DNA of 64,000 nucleotides, taken from the NCBI RefSeq assembly GCF_013249065.1, contig NZ_JABRWQ010000001.1, forward strand, positions 558,001 to 622,000, given 5' to 3'. Shown here piece after piece: positions 1 to 7,844 of this stretch. The DNA comes from Winogradskyella litoriviva. Its GTDB lineage: Bacteria > Bacteroidota > Bacteroidia > Flavobacteriales > Flavobacteriaceae. A model generated the notes under the pieces. The model was given only the letters and a program-made list of their open reading frames with translations, had not been told where the DNA came from and searched no databases. Numbering within the stretch: the stretch's first letter is position 1; each line of letters starts with the position of its first letter. A program made the position numbers and the translations under genes.

Positions 1-239
1 CTAGTATTCCAATGACTTTAGATATCTACGACCAAGAAGTTGCTTTTAGTCAATCTTCAGATTTTATGAAATTTACAGCAAGTGTTGCCTCGTTTTCAAT
101 GTTAATTACTGATTCTGAATTTAAAGGAGATACCAGTTATTCTAACATTTCAAATTGGCTGAATCAAACTAGTCTTTCAGATGAGTACAATTTTAAGAAT
201 CAATTTAAAACTATAGTCTTAGACGCATCATCTCTATAA
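1..239 (+). CDS. VWA-domain protein (YfbK-like), C-terminal fragment
   Basis: The reading frame is open at the left edge (codons before the first ATG at 12 are sense codons), so this is the 3' end of a longer gene. The last 75 or so residues, with the sequence ASVASFSMLITDSEFKGDTSY, match the C-terminal domain (DUF3520 type) that follows the von Willebrand A domain in YfbK-family proteins, where a pattern like VAxFgmlLrdSxyKGxxSY is typical. The VWA domain itself lies outside the window. Such proteins are usually exported or lipid-anchored in Bacteroidota. The family assignment rests on this short motif only. Confidence 0.6.
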   Translation, partial: SIPMTLDIYDQEVAFSQSSDFMKFTASVASFSMLITDSEFKGDTSYSNISNWLNQTSLSDEYNFKNQFKTIVLDASSL

Positions 240-287
240 TTCTTTTCTATTTCTTTTAAATTAGAAAAACCTCTTAAAACTATTCAC

Positions 288-686
288 ATGAAAAAAATTA
301 TTTTTTATCTCACATTTATAATTGTAACAAGTACAATCTTTATTGCTTGCAGTCTACCTGACGACGATCCTGTAACATGCGAAGAAATGATTGCAGAATT
401 ACAACAATTAAAAATTACAATTGAAGAATACGCAGCAACTTCAACTTGTAGCGAAGAATTTGAATGTCAATACATAGCCTTTGGTTCTAAACCATGTGGT
501 GGTCCTTGGGAATATCTTATTTACACAACATCTATAGATACTGAGCAACTAATTATTATGGTTAATGAATATAATGAACTAGAAAATAATTACAATGAAA
601 TTTGTGGAGCGATTTCTGATTGTTCAGTACCAATTGAACCAACTGGCTTTACTTGCGAAGATAATAAGTGTATTCCTATTTTTTAA
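288..686 (+). CDS. Small cysteine-rich lipoprotein, unknown function
   Basis: A 132-residue protein with a lipoprotein signal: Lys-Lys start, hydrophobic stretch and lipobox ending FIAC at Cys21, followed by SLPDDDP. Acidic residues just after the lipid-modified Cys resemble the lipoprotein export signal of surface lipoproteins in Bacteroidota. The mature part holds about eight further cysteines (CEE, CSEEFEC, CGG, CGAISDC, CEDNKC), so disulfide bonds in the periplasm or at the surface are likely. I recognise no family. It lies between the VWA gene and plsC on the same strand, 48 bases after the VWA stop, and may be cotranscribed with it. Confidence 0.7.
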   Translation: MKKIIFYLTFIIVTSTIFIACSLPDDDPVTCEEMIAELQQLKITIEEYAATSTCSEEFECQYIAFGSKPCGGPWEYLIYTTSIDTEQLIIMVNEYNELENNYNEICGAISDCSVPIEPTGFTCEDNKCIPIF

Positions 687-710
687 ACTTTAAAAACTTA
701 GTTATTTAGT

Positions 711-718
711 TATTTTTG
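711..718 (+). promoter_or_regulatory. Bacteroidota -7 promoter motif for plsC
   Basis: TATTTTTG matches the Bacteroidota -7 consensus TAnnTTTG. It sits 20 bases before the GTG start of the acyltransferase gene, so that gene probably begins a new transcript. No clear -33 TTG is visible. Confidence 0.5.
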
Positions 719-738
719 TATCACTAAACCTCGTTGTT

Positions 739-1476
739 GTGCAAAAAATACTCGCCTATCCTCTTTCGGTTCTTTTTTATTTATGCTTTGGCTTAACCTT
801 AGTTGTTTTTCAATTTATACAGTGGTTTTGCCACAAAACATTTGGTTATAAAGGCCTTAAGAATGCCGTAGACGTTTTACAATTTGCCATAATGCGATGC
901 CTTAATATTTTAGGTACTCAAATATCTTTCAATAATCCATATAATATTAGCACAGACCGACCATTAATTATTGTTGCTAATCACCAAAGCATGTACGATA
1001 TTTCACCAATATTATGGTATATGCGCAAACATCATGTAAAATTTGTTTCTAAAAAAGAACTAGGAAAAGGCATTCCCAGTATCTCTTATAATTTACGTCA
1101 TGGTGGTTCCGTTTTAATAGACCGAAAAAATCCAAGACAAGCCTTACCTGCCATGATGAAATTTGGCGAGTATATTGAAAAAACGAAAAGAGCAGCTGTA
1201 ATATTTCCTGAAGGTACAAGAAGTAAAGATGGTAAACCAAGGCCATTTAAAACAAAAGGCTTAGAAATGTTAATGAAAAAAGTACCCTCTGCTTTAATTG
1301 TTCCCATTACTGTAAATAACTCTTGGAAGATGTTGCGCTATGGCACTTTTCCGATGGGAATAGGAAATCATATTAAATTTACTGTGCATAAGCCCTTAGA
1401 AATTACTAACTTTACTGATAAGGCCGAATTAATTCAGCAAGTTGAAAAAACTATTGTTGAAGCCATTGAAAGTTAA
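739..1476 (+). CDS. plsC: 1-acyl-sn-glycerol-3-phosphate acyltransferase
   Basis: Transfers an acyl chain to lysophosphatidic acid at the inner membrane to form phosphatidic acid. The LPLAT motifs are clear: NHQSMYD (His82 to Asp87, the HX4D catalytic pair) and FPEGTRS (156-162, substrate binding). An N-terminal hydrophobic segment (about 5-30) anchors it. The start is GTG at 739; no ATG precedes the conserved region closely enough. It is followed after 23 bases by an acyl-ACP desaturase gene, a sensible pairing of membrane phospholipid synthesis and desaturation. A second LPLAT gene lies at 56300-57037, so the roles of the two paralogues cannot be separated from sequence. Confidence 0.9.
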   Translation: MQKILAYPLSVLFYLCFGLTLVVFQFIQWFCHKTFGYKGLKNAVDVLQFAIMRCLNILGTQISFNNPYNISTDRPLIIVANHQSMYDISPILWYMRKHHVKFVSKKELGKGIPSISYNLRHGGSVLIDRKNPRQALPAMMKFGEYIEKTKRAAVIFPEGTRSKDGKPRPFKTKGLEMLMKKVPSALIVPITVNNSWKMLRYGTFPMGIGNHIKFTVHKPLEITNFTDKAELIQQVEKTIVEAIES

Positions 1477-1499
1477 ACACAAAAAAACTACTATAAAAT

Positions 1500-2480
1500 A
1501 TGTCATTGAAAAATGTAAGATTGGAAGTGATGCAACATCTCGAAAAAGATGTACAATCACTTATTGAAAAATATTTAATACCTGTTGAAAAAATTTGGCA
1601 GCCTACCGATTTCTTACCCGATTCTACAAAAGACACATTTTTCGAAGATGTTAGAGAAATAAGAGAACTTTCTAAAGAATTACCTTATGATTTTTGGGTG
1701 GTTTTAGTTGGTGATATGATTACAGAAGAAGCCTTACCAAGTTATGAATCTTGGTTAATGGATGTTGAAGGTATTGACCAAGTAGAACGAAACGGTTGGT
1801 CTACATGGTTAAGACATTGGACAGGAGAAGAAAATAGACATGGTGATGTTTTAAATAAATATTTATACTTATCTGGACGCGTAAATATGCGCGAAATTGA
1901 AAAAACAACGCAATATTTAATTAATGATGGTTTTGATATTGGTACAGGTAGAGATCCATATAAAAACTTTGTTTATACCAGTTTTCAAGAATTAGCAACA
2001 TACATTTCTCATAATCGTGTAGCTAAAATCGCAAAACAAAAAGGAAATAAGCAATTGGCTAAAATGTGTAAAATTATAGCAGGTGATGAAATGAGACACC
2101 ACCATGCATATTCAGAATTTGTTGAACGCATTTTTGCTGTAGATCCAAGCCAAATGATGATGGCCTTTTACGACATGATGAAGCGTAAAATTGCCATGCC
2201 AGCTCACTTTTTAAGAGAATCTGGTGAAAGTATTGGTGCCGCTTTTGAGGAATTTTCTTTTACCGCACAACGTATTGGCGTTTATACTTCTAACGACTAT
2301 GTAGACATTTTACAAAAACTTATTAATCGTTGGGAAATTGACAAAATTACAAGTCTTACAGATGAAGCGGAAAGAGCTAGAGATTACTTAATGAAATTAC
2401 CTCCTAGAATGTATCGTTTATCCGAACGTATGAAGATTCCAGAAAATTCGTTTCAATTTAAGTGGGTAGATCCAGCATAA
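1500..2480 (+). CDS. Acyl-ACP (stearoyl-ACP type) desaturase
   Basis: Soluble di-iron desaturase that introduces a double bond into acyl-ACP. The 326-residue protein carries the two conserved iron-ligand motifs in order: EENRH (Glu111 to His114) and DEMRH (Glu197 to His200), plus intermediate ligands around Glu164. Length agrees with the plant and bacterial family. It starts 23 bases after plsC and ends 9 bases before the HD hydrolase, so the three are probably one transcript. Inference: the product supplies unsaturated acyl groups for the neighbouring acyltransferase, relevant for membrane fluidity in a cold or marine organism. Confidence 0.9.
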   Translation: MSLKNVRLEVMQHLEKDVQSLIEKYLIPVEKIWQPTDFLPDSTKDTFFEDVREIRELSKELPYDFWVVLVGDMITEEALPSYESWLMDVEGIDQVERNGWSTWLRHWTGEENRHGDVLNKYLYLSGRVNMREIEKTTQYLINDGFDIGTGRDPYKNFVYTSFQELATYISHNRVAKIAKQKGNKQLAKMCKIIAGDEMRHHHAYSEFVERIFAVDPSQMMMAFYDMMKRKIAMPAHFLRESGESIGAAFEEFSFTAQRIGVYTSNDYVDILQKLINRWEIDKITSLTDEAERARDYLMKLPPRMYRLSERMKIPENSFQFKWVDPA

Positions 2481-2489
2481 TCAATTAGA

Positions 2490-3152
2490 ATGACGATTTC
2501 TGAAACAAAACTCATTGCGTCTACTATTAATTTTGTTAAAACCAAACTTAAACATGCTGAAGGTGGACACGATTGGTTTCATATAGAGCGAGTTTATAAC
2601 AACAGTTTGTTAATTGCAAAGCAAGAAGATGTAAATACCATTATTGTTGCCTTAGCAGCACTATTGCATGATATTGCCGATTCTAAATTTAATGATGGAG
2701 ACGAAACCATTGGTAGTAAAATAGCTAGTAAATTTTTATTGAGTGAAAATGTAGATAGTGAAATCATTGAGCATGTTTCTAAGATTATAGATAACATGTC
2801 CTTTAAAAATTCCTTTGATTTAAATACAAGATTTACTTCCAGGGAAATGGAAGTAGTACAAGATGCCGATCGCTTAGATGCTATTGGAGCTATTGGTATT
2901 GCACGTTGCTTTAATTATGGTGGTTTTAAAAATAGATCACTCTATAATCCAGAGATAAAGCCAAATCTTAACATGACAAAGTTGCAATATAAAAACTCTG
3001 ATGCGCCAACAATTAATCATTTCTATGAAAAACTTTTGCTTTTAAAAGATCAGATGAATACAAAGACTGGAAAACGAATTGCATTAGAAAGACACAACTA
3101 CATGAAAAATTTCTTAAATCAGTTTTACGCAGAGTGGAATGGTGAAAAATAA
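2490..3152 (+). CDS. HD-domain phosphohydrolase (YedJ family)
   Basis: A 220-residue metal-dependent HD hydrolase. The metal-binding residues are visible: HDWFHIERV (His27, His31), ALLHDIAD (His60-Asp61) and DADRLDAIGAIGIAR (third Asp). That pattern and the length match the YedJ/uncharacterised HD family, which hydrolyses phosphate esters; the physiological substrate is not known. It follows the desaturase by 9 bases and closes that operon. Nothing ties it functionally to lipid synthesis beyond position. Confidence 0.85.
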   Translation: MTISETKLIASTINFVKTKLKHAEGGHDWFHIERVYNNSLLIAKQEDVNTIIVALAALLHDIADSKFNDGDETIGSKIASKFLLSENVDSEIIEHVSKIIDNMSFKNSFDLNTRFTSREMEVVQDADRLDAIGAIGIARCFNYGGFKNRSLYNPEIKPNLNMTKLQYKNSDAPTINHFYEKLLLLKDQMNTKTGKRIALERHNYMKNFLNQFYAEWNGEK

Positions 3153-3158
3153 AAGGCC

Positions 3159-3332
3159 TTAATTTTCCTTTGCTACTTCTAGGGCTGTTAACTTGTATTC
3201 AATAATAGCCATCTCCTCACCATATTGAATAATTTGATCTGCTGTTAAATTATCGCTAGAGTTTACAGTATCTATAATATCCTGACCTTTTTTAGTATAA
3301 TAAGCAATTGTAATATCAATTTTATCTTCCAC
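3159..3332 (-). CDS. Possible small protein (57 aa) after the AraC gene
   Basis: Starts at a GTG 16 bases after the stop of the AraC regulator on the same strand and runs 57 codons. The product begins MEDKIDITIAYYTKKGQDI and ends TALEVAKEN; it is acidic and soluble, with predicted helices and no signal peptide. Codon use and amino-acid composition look like real flavobacterial coding sequence. The only start codon is GTG and no homologue is recognised, so confidence is moderate. If real, it is probably cotranscribed with the regulator and ends 6 bases from the convergent HD gene. Confidence 0.45.
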   Translation of the reverse strand: MEDKIDITIAYYTKKGQDIIDTVNSSDNLTADQIIQYGEEMAIIEYKLTALEVAKEN

Positions 3333-3348
3333 AACTATTACGATTAAA

Positions 3349-4227
3349 TTATTGAACCATTAGTTTTAACTCACTTCTATATTTTGAAGCACTTTTGCCA
3401 GTAAACTCTTTGAATAGCTTATTGAAATGCGAAAAATTATTAAAGCCACACTCAAAACTAACATCCGCAATACTCATTTGGCTTTCCGACAGTAATTTTG
3501 TTGCATGTACAACCCTGTACTCATTTACCATCTTTGTAAACGTCTTTCCCGTTACTTTTTTAAAGTAACGACAAAAAGCAGGTACCGTCATACTAACCTT
3601 CTCTGAGATTTCATCTAAACTAATGTGCTCTTTAAAATTTTCATTGACATGTTTAAAGACAATATCTATCTTAGCACTATCTTGTGGTTCGGTTTCAAAC
3701 GCAAAGCCATCTACATTTAATAAGGTATAATCTTCAGCTTTTGCTAAACCATGCAAAACTTCTAATAAAATCAAGATTTTTTTAAATCCTTCTTTCTCAT
3801 TTAGTTTTTCAATTTTAGGACCTAGTTTTTGTTTTGTTTTTATCCCAAATAAAATTCCCTTTTTTGATCGTTCAAATAGTCGATTAATTTTACCCATTTC
3901 TGGTATATCAAAAAAATGATTTCCTAAAAACTCAGGCTTAAACTGTATTAAGGTTTCAGAACCGTTAATGGTTAATCGATCCGTAAAACCATTATGAGGT
4001 AAGTTAGGTCCTATTAATAATAACTGACTATTATTAAAATAAGATAAATGATTGCCAATATGACGCTTTCCTTGGCCTTTATTAACATATACAAGCTCTA
4101 TCTCAGGATGAAAATGCCAAAATGGTTTTGTTTCACCCTTGTACACATCCATCTTATGTTTCTTAACTAATAATGAACTTCCAAACTCCGGGCTTATTTT
4201 TTCTAATGTAGGTTTTCTTGGTTTCAT
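3349..4227 (-). CDS. AraC-family transcriptional regulator with N-terminal cupin
   Basis: A 292-residue regulator. The N-terminal part (about 20-130) has the cupin sensing fold pattern (FHPEIELVYVNKGQGKRHIG, then GSETLIQF). The C-terminal 100 residues hold the double helix-turn-helix, ending in the AraC signature FNNFSHFNKLFKEFTG. Ligand and targets are unknown. It is transcribed away from the tandem secreted-protein genes at 4476 and 5440, with 248 bases between, so local control of those genes is possible but unproven. Confidence 0.85.
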   Translation of the reverse strand: MKPRKPTLEKISPEFGSSLLVKKHKMDVYKGETKPFWHFHPEIELVYVNKGQGKRHIGNHLSYFNNSQLLLIGPNLPHNGFTDRLTINGSETLIQFKPEFLGNHFFDIPEMGKINRLFERSKKGILFGIKTKQKLGPKIEKLNEKEGFKKILILLEVLHGLAKAEDYTLLNVDGFAFETEPQDSAKIDIVFKHVNENFKEHISLDEISEKVSMTVPAFCRYFKKVTGKTFTKMVNEYRVVHATKLLSESQMSIADVSFECGFNNFSHFNKLFKEFTGKSASKYRSELKLMVQ

Positions 4228-4393
4228 TTCAATTTCATTATATACAAAGTTAAACCTATTTATAATGACATACTATATAAAATTATCAATAATATATACA
4301 ATATTAACCCTTTATGGTTTTATTAACATGTCTTAGGTTAATTTTGAATATATAATTACCAAAATTGATGTTTTTTACAACTAAAAGCTCCTA

Positions 4394-4401
4394 TAGATTT
4401 G
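4394..4401 (+). promoter_or_regulatory. -7 promoter motif, cassette copy 1
   Basis: TAGATTTG (inside TATAGATTTG) fits TAnnTTTG. About 20 bases upstream lies AAATTGATGTTTTTT, a block shared almost exactly with the other two cassettes at 5370 and 6173. This defines a repeated promoter. The gene starts at 4476, giving a leader of about 70 bases. Confidence 0.6.
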
Positions 4402-4475
4402 CAGTGTACAATTAATTAAACGGATTGCTTAGAAAAAGAAGCATTAGGTTTTAACCCCAAAAAATTGAAAACATT

Positions 4476-5033
4476 ATGAAAAATTTATTTAGAAACATTT
4501 TAGTATTAGCTGTAGTATTAGGATCATATAATAGCTACGCCAACGAAACCTTAAAAGTTGCAACAACTTATAAGCATGTAAAGAAGGGTCAAGAAATTTC
4601 TGTATATGATGAATCAGGTGAAATGATTTATAAAGGAACAATAAAGTACAACGGAAATTTAACTAGACTTTTTGATTTTTCGCAATTAAAAGATGGTAAG
4701 TATACTGCAGAAATTACAAAAGGTTTTGAAATAGAAGTGACTACTATTAAAGTAAAAAACAACTTAGTATCTTATTCAAACGTTTCTGGAGTAAAAATAT
4801 ACAAGCCAGTGTTTAGAATAGAAAATGAAAAAGTGATTATTACAAAATTAGCTTTTGAAGCTAAGAAAATGGAAGTTAAACTTTATTATGAAAATGAATT
4901 AATTCATACTGAAACTGTAAAGGGTGATGAAGTTTTAAACCGTGTTTACAAATTAGACGAATCTCAAAGTGGTAGTTACACTGCCATCGTAAAAGCTGAA
5001 GGTAGAGTTTTTGTTGAGCATTTTACAATATAA
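4476..5033 (+). CDS. Secreted two-module beta-sandwich protein, paralogue 1
   Basis: A 185-residue exported protein with a signal peptide ending near NSYA-NE (residues 1-22). The mature part contains two similar modules. Module 1 (about 35-105) has the pattern isVyDesGemiYkG..TrLfDFSqLkdGkYtaei; module 2 (about 125-185) has VKLYYENELIHTE..NRVYKLDESQSGSYTAIV. Both resemble the beta-sandwich rhythm of T9SS type A sorting domains (VxIyNxxGqlv ... iDlSxLxxGvYxv), but the protein consists of little else. It is about half identical to the gene at 5440, which has the same promoter block and a similar terminator. Function unknown. Confidence 0.75.
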   Translation: MKNLFRNILVLAVVLGSYNSYANETLKVATTYKHVKKGQEISVYDESGEMIYKGTIKYNGNLTRLFDFSQLKDGKYTAEITKGFEIEVTTIKVKNNLVSYSNVSGVKIYKPVFRIENEKVIITKLAFEAKKMEVKLYYENELIHTETVKGDEVLNRVYKLDESQSGSYTAIVKAEGRVFVEHFTI

Positions 5034-5062
5034 ATTGTTGTTTATATATTAGTTTATTAGTC

Positions 5063-5096
5063 AAAAAGTGGGCCTTTTAAGAGCCCACTTTTTTAG
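5063..5096 (+). terminator. Intrinsic terminator after paralogue 1
   Basis: AAAAGTGGGC and GCCCACTTTT pair around a CTTTTAAGA loop, followed by a T run. It lies 30 bases after the stop codon. The bases before it (ATATAAATTGTTGTTTATAT) recur before the terminator at 6403. Confidence 0.85.
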
Positions 5097-5372
5097 TTTT
5101 ATATCTTACTAAAGTATCGTTTTTATATATCTAATCCTTATATTTTTCTCCAGTACCTAATTTTATCCACAATCAATAGAACAAGAAAACAGAATAAACT
5201 CTAAAATCTAATTCTATTATATTATTTCCTTTTAATTGCTAGCTTCTAAATTAACATTTTAAATAACTTAAAATATTAAGACTAAATGCAATTACCCTAA
5301 ATATATTCTAAATTAACCCTATTGTAATGACACAAACCTATATCGGTTAATAATGCATATAAATTGAATAAA
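5097..5372. other. Gene-free AT-rich spacer
   Basis: No convincing reading frame on either strand. The right end merges into the shared promoter block of the second cassette. Nothing else was recognised. Confidence 0.5.
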
Positions 5373-5402
5373 ATTGATGTTTTTTGAAGTCACAATACCC
5401 TA

Positions 5403-5410
5403 TACATTTG
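5403..5410 (+). promoter_or_regulatory. -7 promoter motif, cassette copy 2
   Basis: TACATTTG matches TAnnTTTG exactly; AAATTGATGTTTTTTG lies about 20 bases upstream as in copies 1 and 3. Its position shows that the reading frame open from 5374 cannot be translated from there, and fixes the start at ATG 5440. Confidence 0.65.
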
Positions 5411-5439
5411 TATTAGTAATCACTAAATACATTATTATT

Positions 5440-5997
5440 ATGAGAACAGTATTTAAAAACATTTTAGTATTAGCTGTAATGTTAGGAACATGTACAAGCT
5501 ACGCAAACGAAAAGTTAGAAGTTAAATCTTCTATTACTTACTTAAACAAAGGAAATCAAATTTCTGTATCAGATGCTTACGGAGAAGTTATCTATAGTGG
5601 AGAGGTTAATTATAGCGGAAACTTAACTTCTCTTTATGATTTTTCACAATTAAAAAACGGCACCTATGATGTAGAAGTAACTAATGGTTTTAAAATTGAA
5701 ATTAGTACTATAAAAGTTAACCAAAATATCGTTTCTATTGTAGATGCAAACAAAAAAATCATTTATAAACCAGTAGTTAGAAATCAAAACTCTTCAGTTT
5801 TAATTTCTAAATTAGATTTAGATAAACAAGGCATGACCGTAGAACTTTATTTTGAAGGTAATCTAATACACTCTGAAAATGTAGAAGGAGATTCAGTTCT
5901 AAACCGAGCTTACAAATTAGATAAAAACGCTAAAGGTAGTTACACAACTATTATAACATCTAACGGTCGAGTTTTTATAAATAACTTCAAAATCTAA
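5440..5997 (+). CDS. Secreted two-module beta-sandwich protein, paralogue 2
   Basis: A 185-residue paralogue of the 4476 gene. The signal peptide (MRTVFKNILVLAVMLGTCTS, then YANE) aligns with that of copy 1, as do both modules: YDFSQLKNGTYDVEV and YKLDKNAKGSYTTII. An earlier in-frame ATG at 5374 would add 22 residues but lies upstream of the -7 motif and breaks the signal peptide, so ATG 5440 is chosen. Tandem duplication is the simplest origin. Lengths are identical and key positions kept, so both are probably functional; the job is unknown, possibly cell-surface or periplasmic. Confidence 0.75.
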   Translation: MRTVFKNILVLAVMLGTCTSYANEKLEVKSSITYLNKGNQISVSDAYGEVIYSGEVNYSGNLTSLYDFSQLKNGTYDVEVTNGFKIEISTIKVNQNIVSIVDANKKIIYKPVVRNQNSSVLISKLDLDKQGMTVELYFEGNLIHSENVEGDSVLNRAYKLDKNAKGSYTTIITSNGRVFINNFKI

Positions 5998-6023
5998 ACC
6001 AACTTAAATCCCTAATGTTAAGT

Positions 6024-6056
6024 AAAAAGTGGTTGCAATAGCAACCACTTTTTTTG
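6024..6056 (+). terminator. Intrinsic terminator after paralogue 2
   Basis: AAAAAGTGGTTGC and GCAACCACTTTTT pair around AATA, followed by T residues, 27 bases after the stop codon of the 5440 gene. Confidence 0.85.
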
Positions 6057-6201
6057 TATAAAATTATACACTACAAATAAAATTGATTAATTAATGATTT
6101 ATACACTTAATTAAGCATATTATTTAACTAAAAACCTGCTATTTGTTAATTGAGTATATAATTATGGCAAAATCGATGTTTTTTAAGACCTCAATAGCTT
6201 A

Positions 6202-6209
6202 TATCTTTG
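6202..6209 (+). promoter_or_regulatory. -7 promoter motif, cassette copy 3 (no gene)
   Basis: TATCTTTG fits TAnnTTTG and is preceded at the same distance by AAATCGATGTTTTTTAAGA, the block seen before both paralogues. No protein gene follows before the terminator at 6403. Confidence 0.6.
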
Positions 6210-6215
6210 TTTATA

Positions 6216-6436
6216 TACTTAATAAAGTATTAAGGTAATAAGTTCTATTAAGACAAAAGAATTTTAAGCCTTGTGTAAGTAAAATTAAATGACGCTCTTT
6301 AAGAGAAATTACACAATCAATAATAAGTCTAACGACTTAATAGTCATTTATAGTTAAGAATATAAATTGTTGTTTATATATTATTAGTTTATTTATTTAG
6401 TTAAAAAAGTGGGTAGTAGAGAACCCACTTTTTTTT
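6216..6436 (+). ncRNA. Putative small RNA or gutted third cassette
   Basis: The stretch runs from the copy-3 promoter to an intrinsic terminator, about 220 bases, and holds no gene. It contains short hairpins: ATACTT/AAGTAT (6215-6230) and TAAGTC-TAAC-GACTTA (6324-6339). A 22-codon frame (6289-6357, MTLFKRNYTINNKSNDLIVI...) is present but shows no relation to the paralogues. The segment just before the terminator matches the 3' flank of the first paralogue. Either the coding part was deleted and the flanks survive, or this is a stable small RNA. Inference only. Confidence 0.35.
6403..6436. terminator. Bidirectional intrinsic terminator
   Basis: AAAAAAGTGGGT and ACCCACTTTTTT pair around AGTAGAGA, with A-rich and T-rich flanks, so it can work on both strands. 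It ends the copy-3 transcript and lies directly after the stop codon of the minus-strand radical SAM gene. Confidence 0.8.
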
Positions 6437-6438
6437 GT

Positions 6439-7515
6439 TTAAAACAATTTTAATTGTCCTGTTTTATAAGCCTGATGAAGACCTGTATTTAGTACTGGCA
6501 TAGTCTTATCTTTAAAATACTTACGTTTAGCTAATTTTACCAAATCATTAATTTGTTTTGCTATTTGCCCTTCTCCATGCATACGTTTGCCAAATCTGCT
6601 TTCATTTAATGTTCCTCCATGGCAATTTTCAATTTGACTTAAAACTTTATTTGCGCTATCTGGCATTGTTTTTTGTATCCAATCTGTAAAAATCTCACCA
6701 ATCGCACCATTTAACCTTACAATTGTGTGAGACAGAGCCAAGCCTCCTGCGTCTGAAACTGCCTTTGCAACTGGTAATATCTCGTGACTATTAATTGATG
6801 GAATGATTGGCGCTAACATTACATTAACAGGAATCCCTACATCGCTCAACACTTTTACTGCATGTAATCGTCGTTCTATAGTTGTTGTTCTAGGTTCTAA
6901 AATTCGCCTGGTATCTTCAGATAATGATGTAATAGAAATGTTTACTGCTACTAAATTATCCTTTGCTAAGGCTTTCAAAATATCCAAATCTCTTAATATT
7001 AAAGCATTTTTAGTTATTATTCCTACAGGATGCTTATACTTTAAAAATACCTCTAAGCATTTTTTTGTTATTTGAAATTTCTTTTCAGCAGGCTGATAAC
7101 AATCTGTATTACCAGACATCACAATAGTTTGCGCTTTCCAACTTTTCTTTTTTAAAAAGGTCTCTAACAGTTTTGGTGCCTCTTTTTTAACTAAAATCTT
7201 GCGTTCAAAATCTAAGCCTGGACTATAACCCCAAAACTCATGTGTATTACGAGCATAACAATAAATGCATCCATGTTCACAACCTTGGTACATATTCATA
7301 GAATAAGCCATACCAACATCTGGACTCGTCACTTTATTAACAATGGTTTTTGGAAATACACTAAGATATTGTGTTCTGTTTTTGTCTGCTAGTTCTCCTT
7401 CTTTATTACAGAATTCTAAGAAATCCTTTCTTATTTCATGAGAATATTCAAAAAAACGGTTGTGAATATTTTTCTGAGCACCTCTACCTTTAATTTTAGA
7501 TTTGGAATTTTTCAT
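6439..7515 (-). CDS. PA0069-family radical SAM protein
   Basis: A 358-residue radical S-adenosylmethionine enzyme. The [4Fe-4S] site is visible in GCEHGCIYCYARNTHEF (Cys-x3-Cys-x2-Cys), followed by YSPGLDFERKI and VMSGNTDCYQPAEKKFQITK, the pattern of the PA0069/SplB-like family. The substrate of this family is not established; it resembles spore photoproduct lyase but lacks its full set of features. The gene is monocistronic on the minus strand and ends against the cassette-3 terminator. Start: ATG at 7515, with the basic N-terminus typical of the family. Confidence 0.85.
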   Translation of the reverse strand: MKNSKSKIKGRGAQKNIHNRFFEYSHEIRKDFLEFCNKEGELADKNRTQYLSVFPKTIVNKVTSPDVGMAYSMNMYQGCEHGCIYCYARNTHEFWGYSPGLDFERKILVKKEAPKLLETFLKKKSWKAQTIVMSGNTDCYQPAEKKFQITKKCLEVFLKYKHPVGIITKNALILRDLDILKALAKDNLVAVNISITSLSEDTRRILEPRTTTIERRLHAVKVLSDVGIPVNVMLAPIIPSINSHEILPVAKAVSDAGGLALSHTIVRLNGAIGEIFTDWIQKTMPDSANKVLSQIENCHGGTLNESRFGKRMHGEGQIAKQINDLVKLAKRKYFKDKTMPVLNTGLHQAYKTGQLKLF

Positions 7516-7676
7516 ACTTTAAAATTAGTATGAAATTATATTCAACATAGCTACAGCTTGTAGTTTTAACCATAATTAATATACATAATTATGCAAAATG
7601 AGAAGTTTAGCCAAAAAGAGTTAATTGTGTCTAGTTATCAGGTAAAAAAAGTGTTTTTCAGATTAAAATGAGACAA

Positions 7677-7684
7677 TACATTTG
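7677..7684 (+). promoter_or_regulatory. -7 promoter motif for the 40-aa membrane protein
   Basis: TACATTTG is an exact TAnnTTTG match and lies 22 bases before the ATG at 7707. It is the main support for that small gene. Confidence 0.55.
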
Positions 7685-7706
7685 TCAAAAATAAACACTA
7701 AAAATT

Positions 7707-7829
7707 ATGTTCAAAATTTACAAAATACAATTGCTAATTATGAGTCCGCTTTTAGTAGCTAGCTTCATTTTAGTAGCACCTATTTATTATCTTAGTAAAA
7801 TAGGACTAAAGAAATCTGTGGTAAAATAA
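7707..7829 (+). CDS. Small single-pass membrane protein (40 aa)
   Basis: ATG-started frame of 40 codons giving MFKIYKIQLLIM, a hydrophobic segment (about 8-29, SPLLVASFILVAPIYYL) and a basic tail (SKIGLKKSVVK). One transmembrane helix with the positive end probably cytoplasmic. An exact Bacteroidota -7 motif precedes it. The stop lies 15 bases from the end of the convergent enoyl-CoA hydratase gene. No family recognised. Confidence 0.55.
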   Translation: MFKIYKIQLLIMSPLLVASFILVAPIYYLSKIGLKKSVVK

Positions 7830-7844
7830 ATTTATTACAGATTT

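Noticed and set aside
5374..5439. 22-codon upstream extension of the second secreted paralogue
   Set aside because: It contains the -7 promoter motif at 5403-5410, and the downstream ATG gives a signal peptide aligned with the first paralogue.
6803..7075. 90-codon plus-strand frame inside the radical SAM gene
   Set aside because: Shadow frame across conserved radical SAM sequence.
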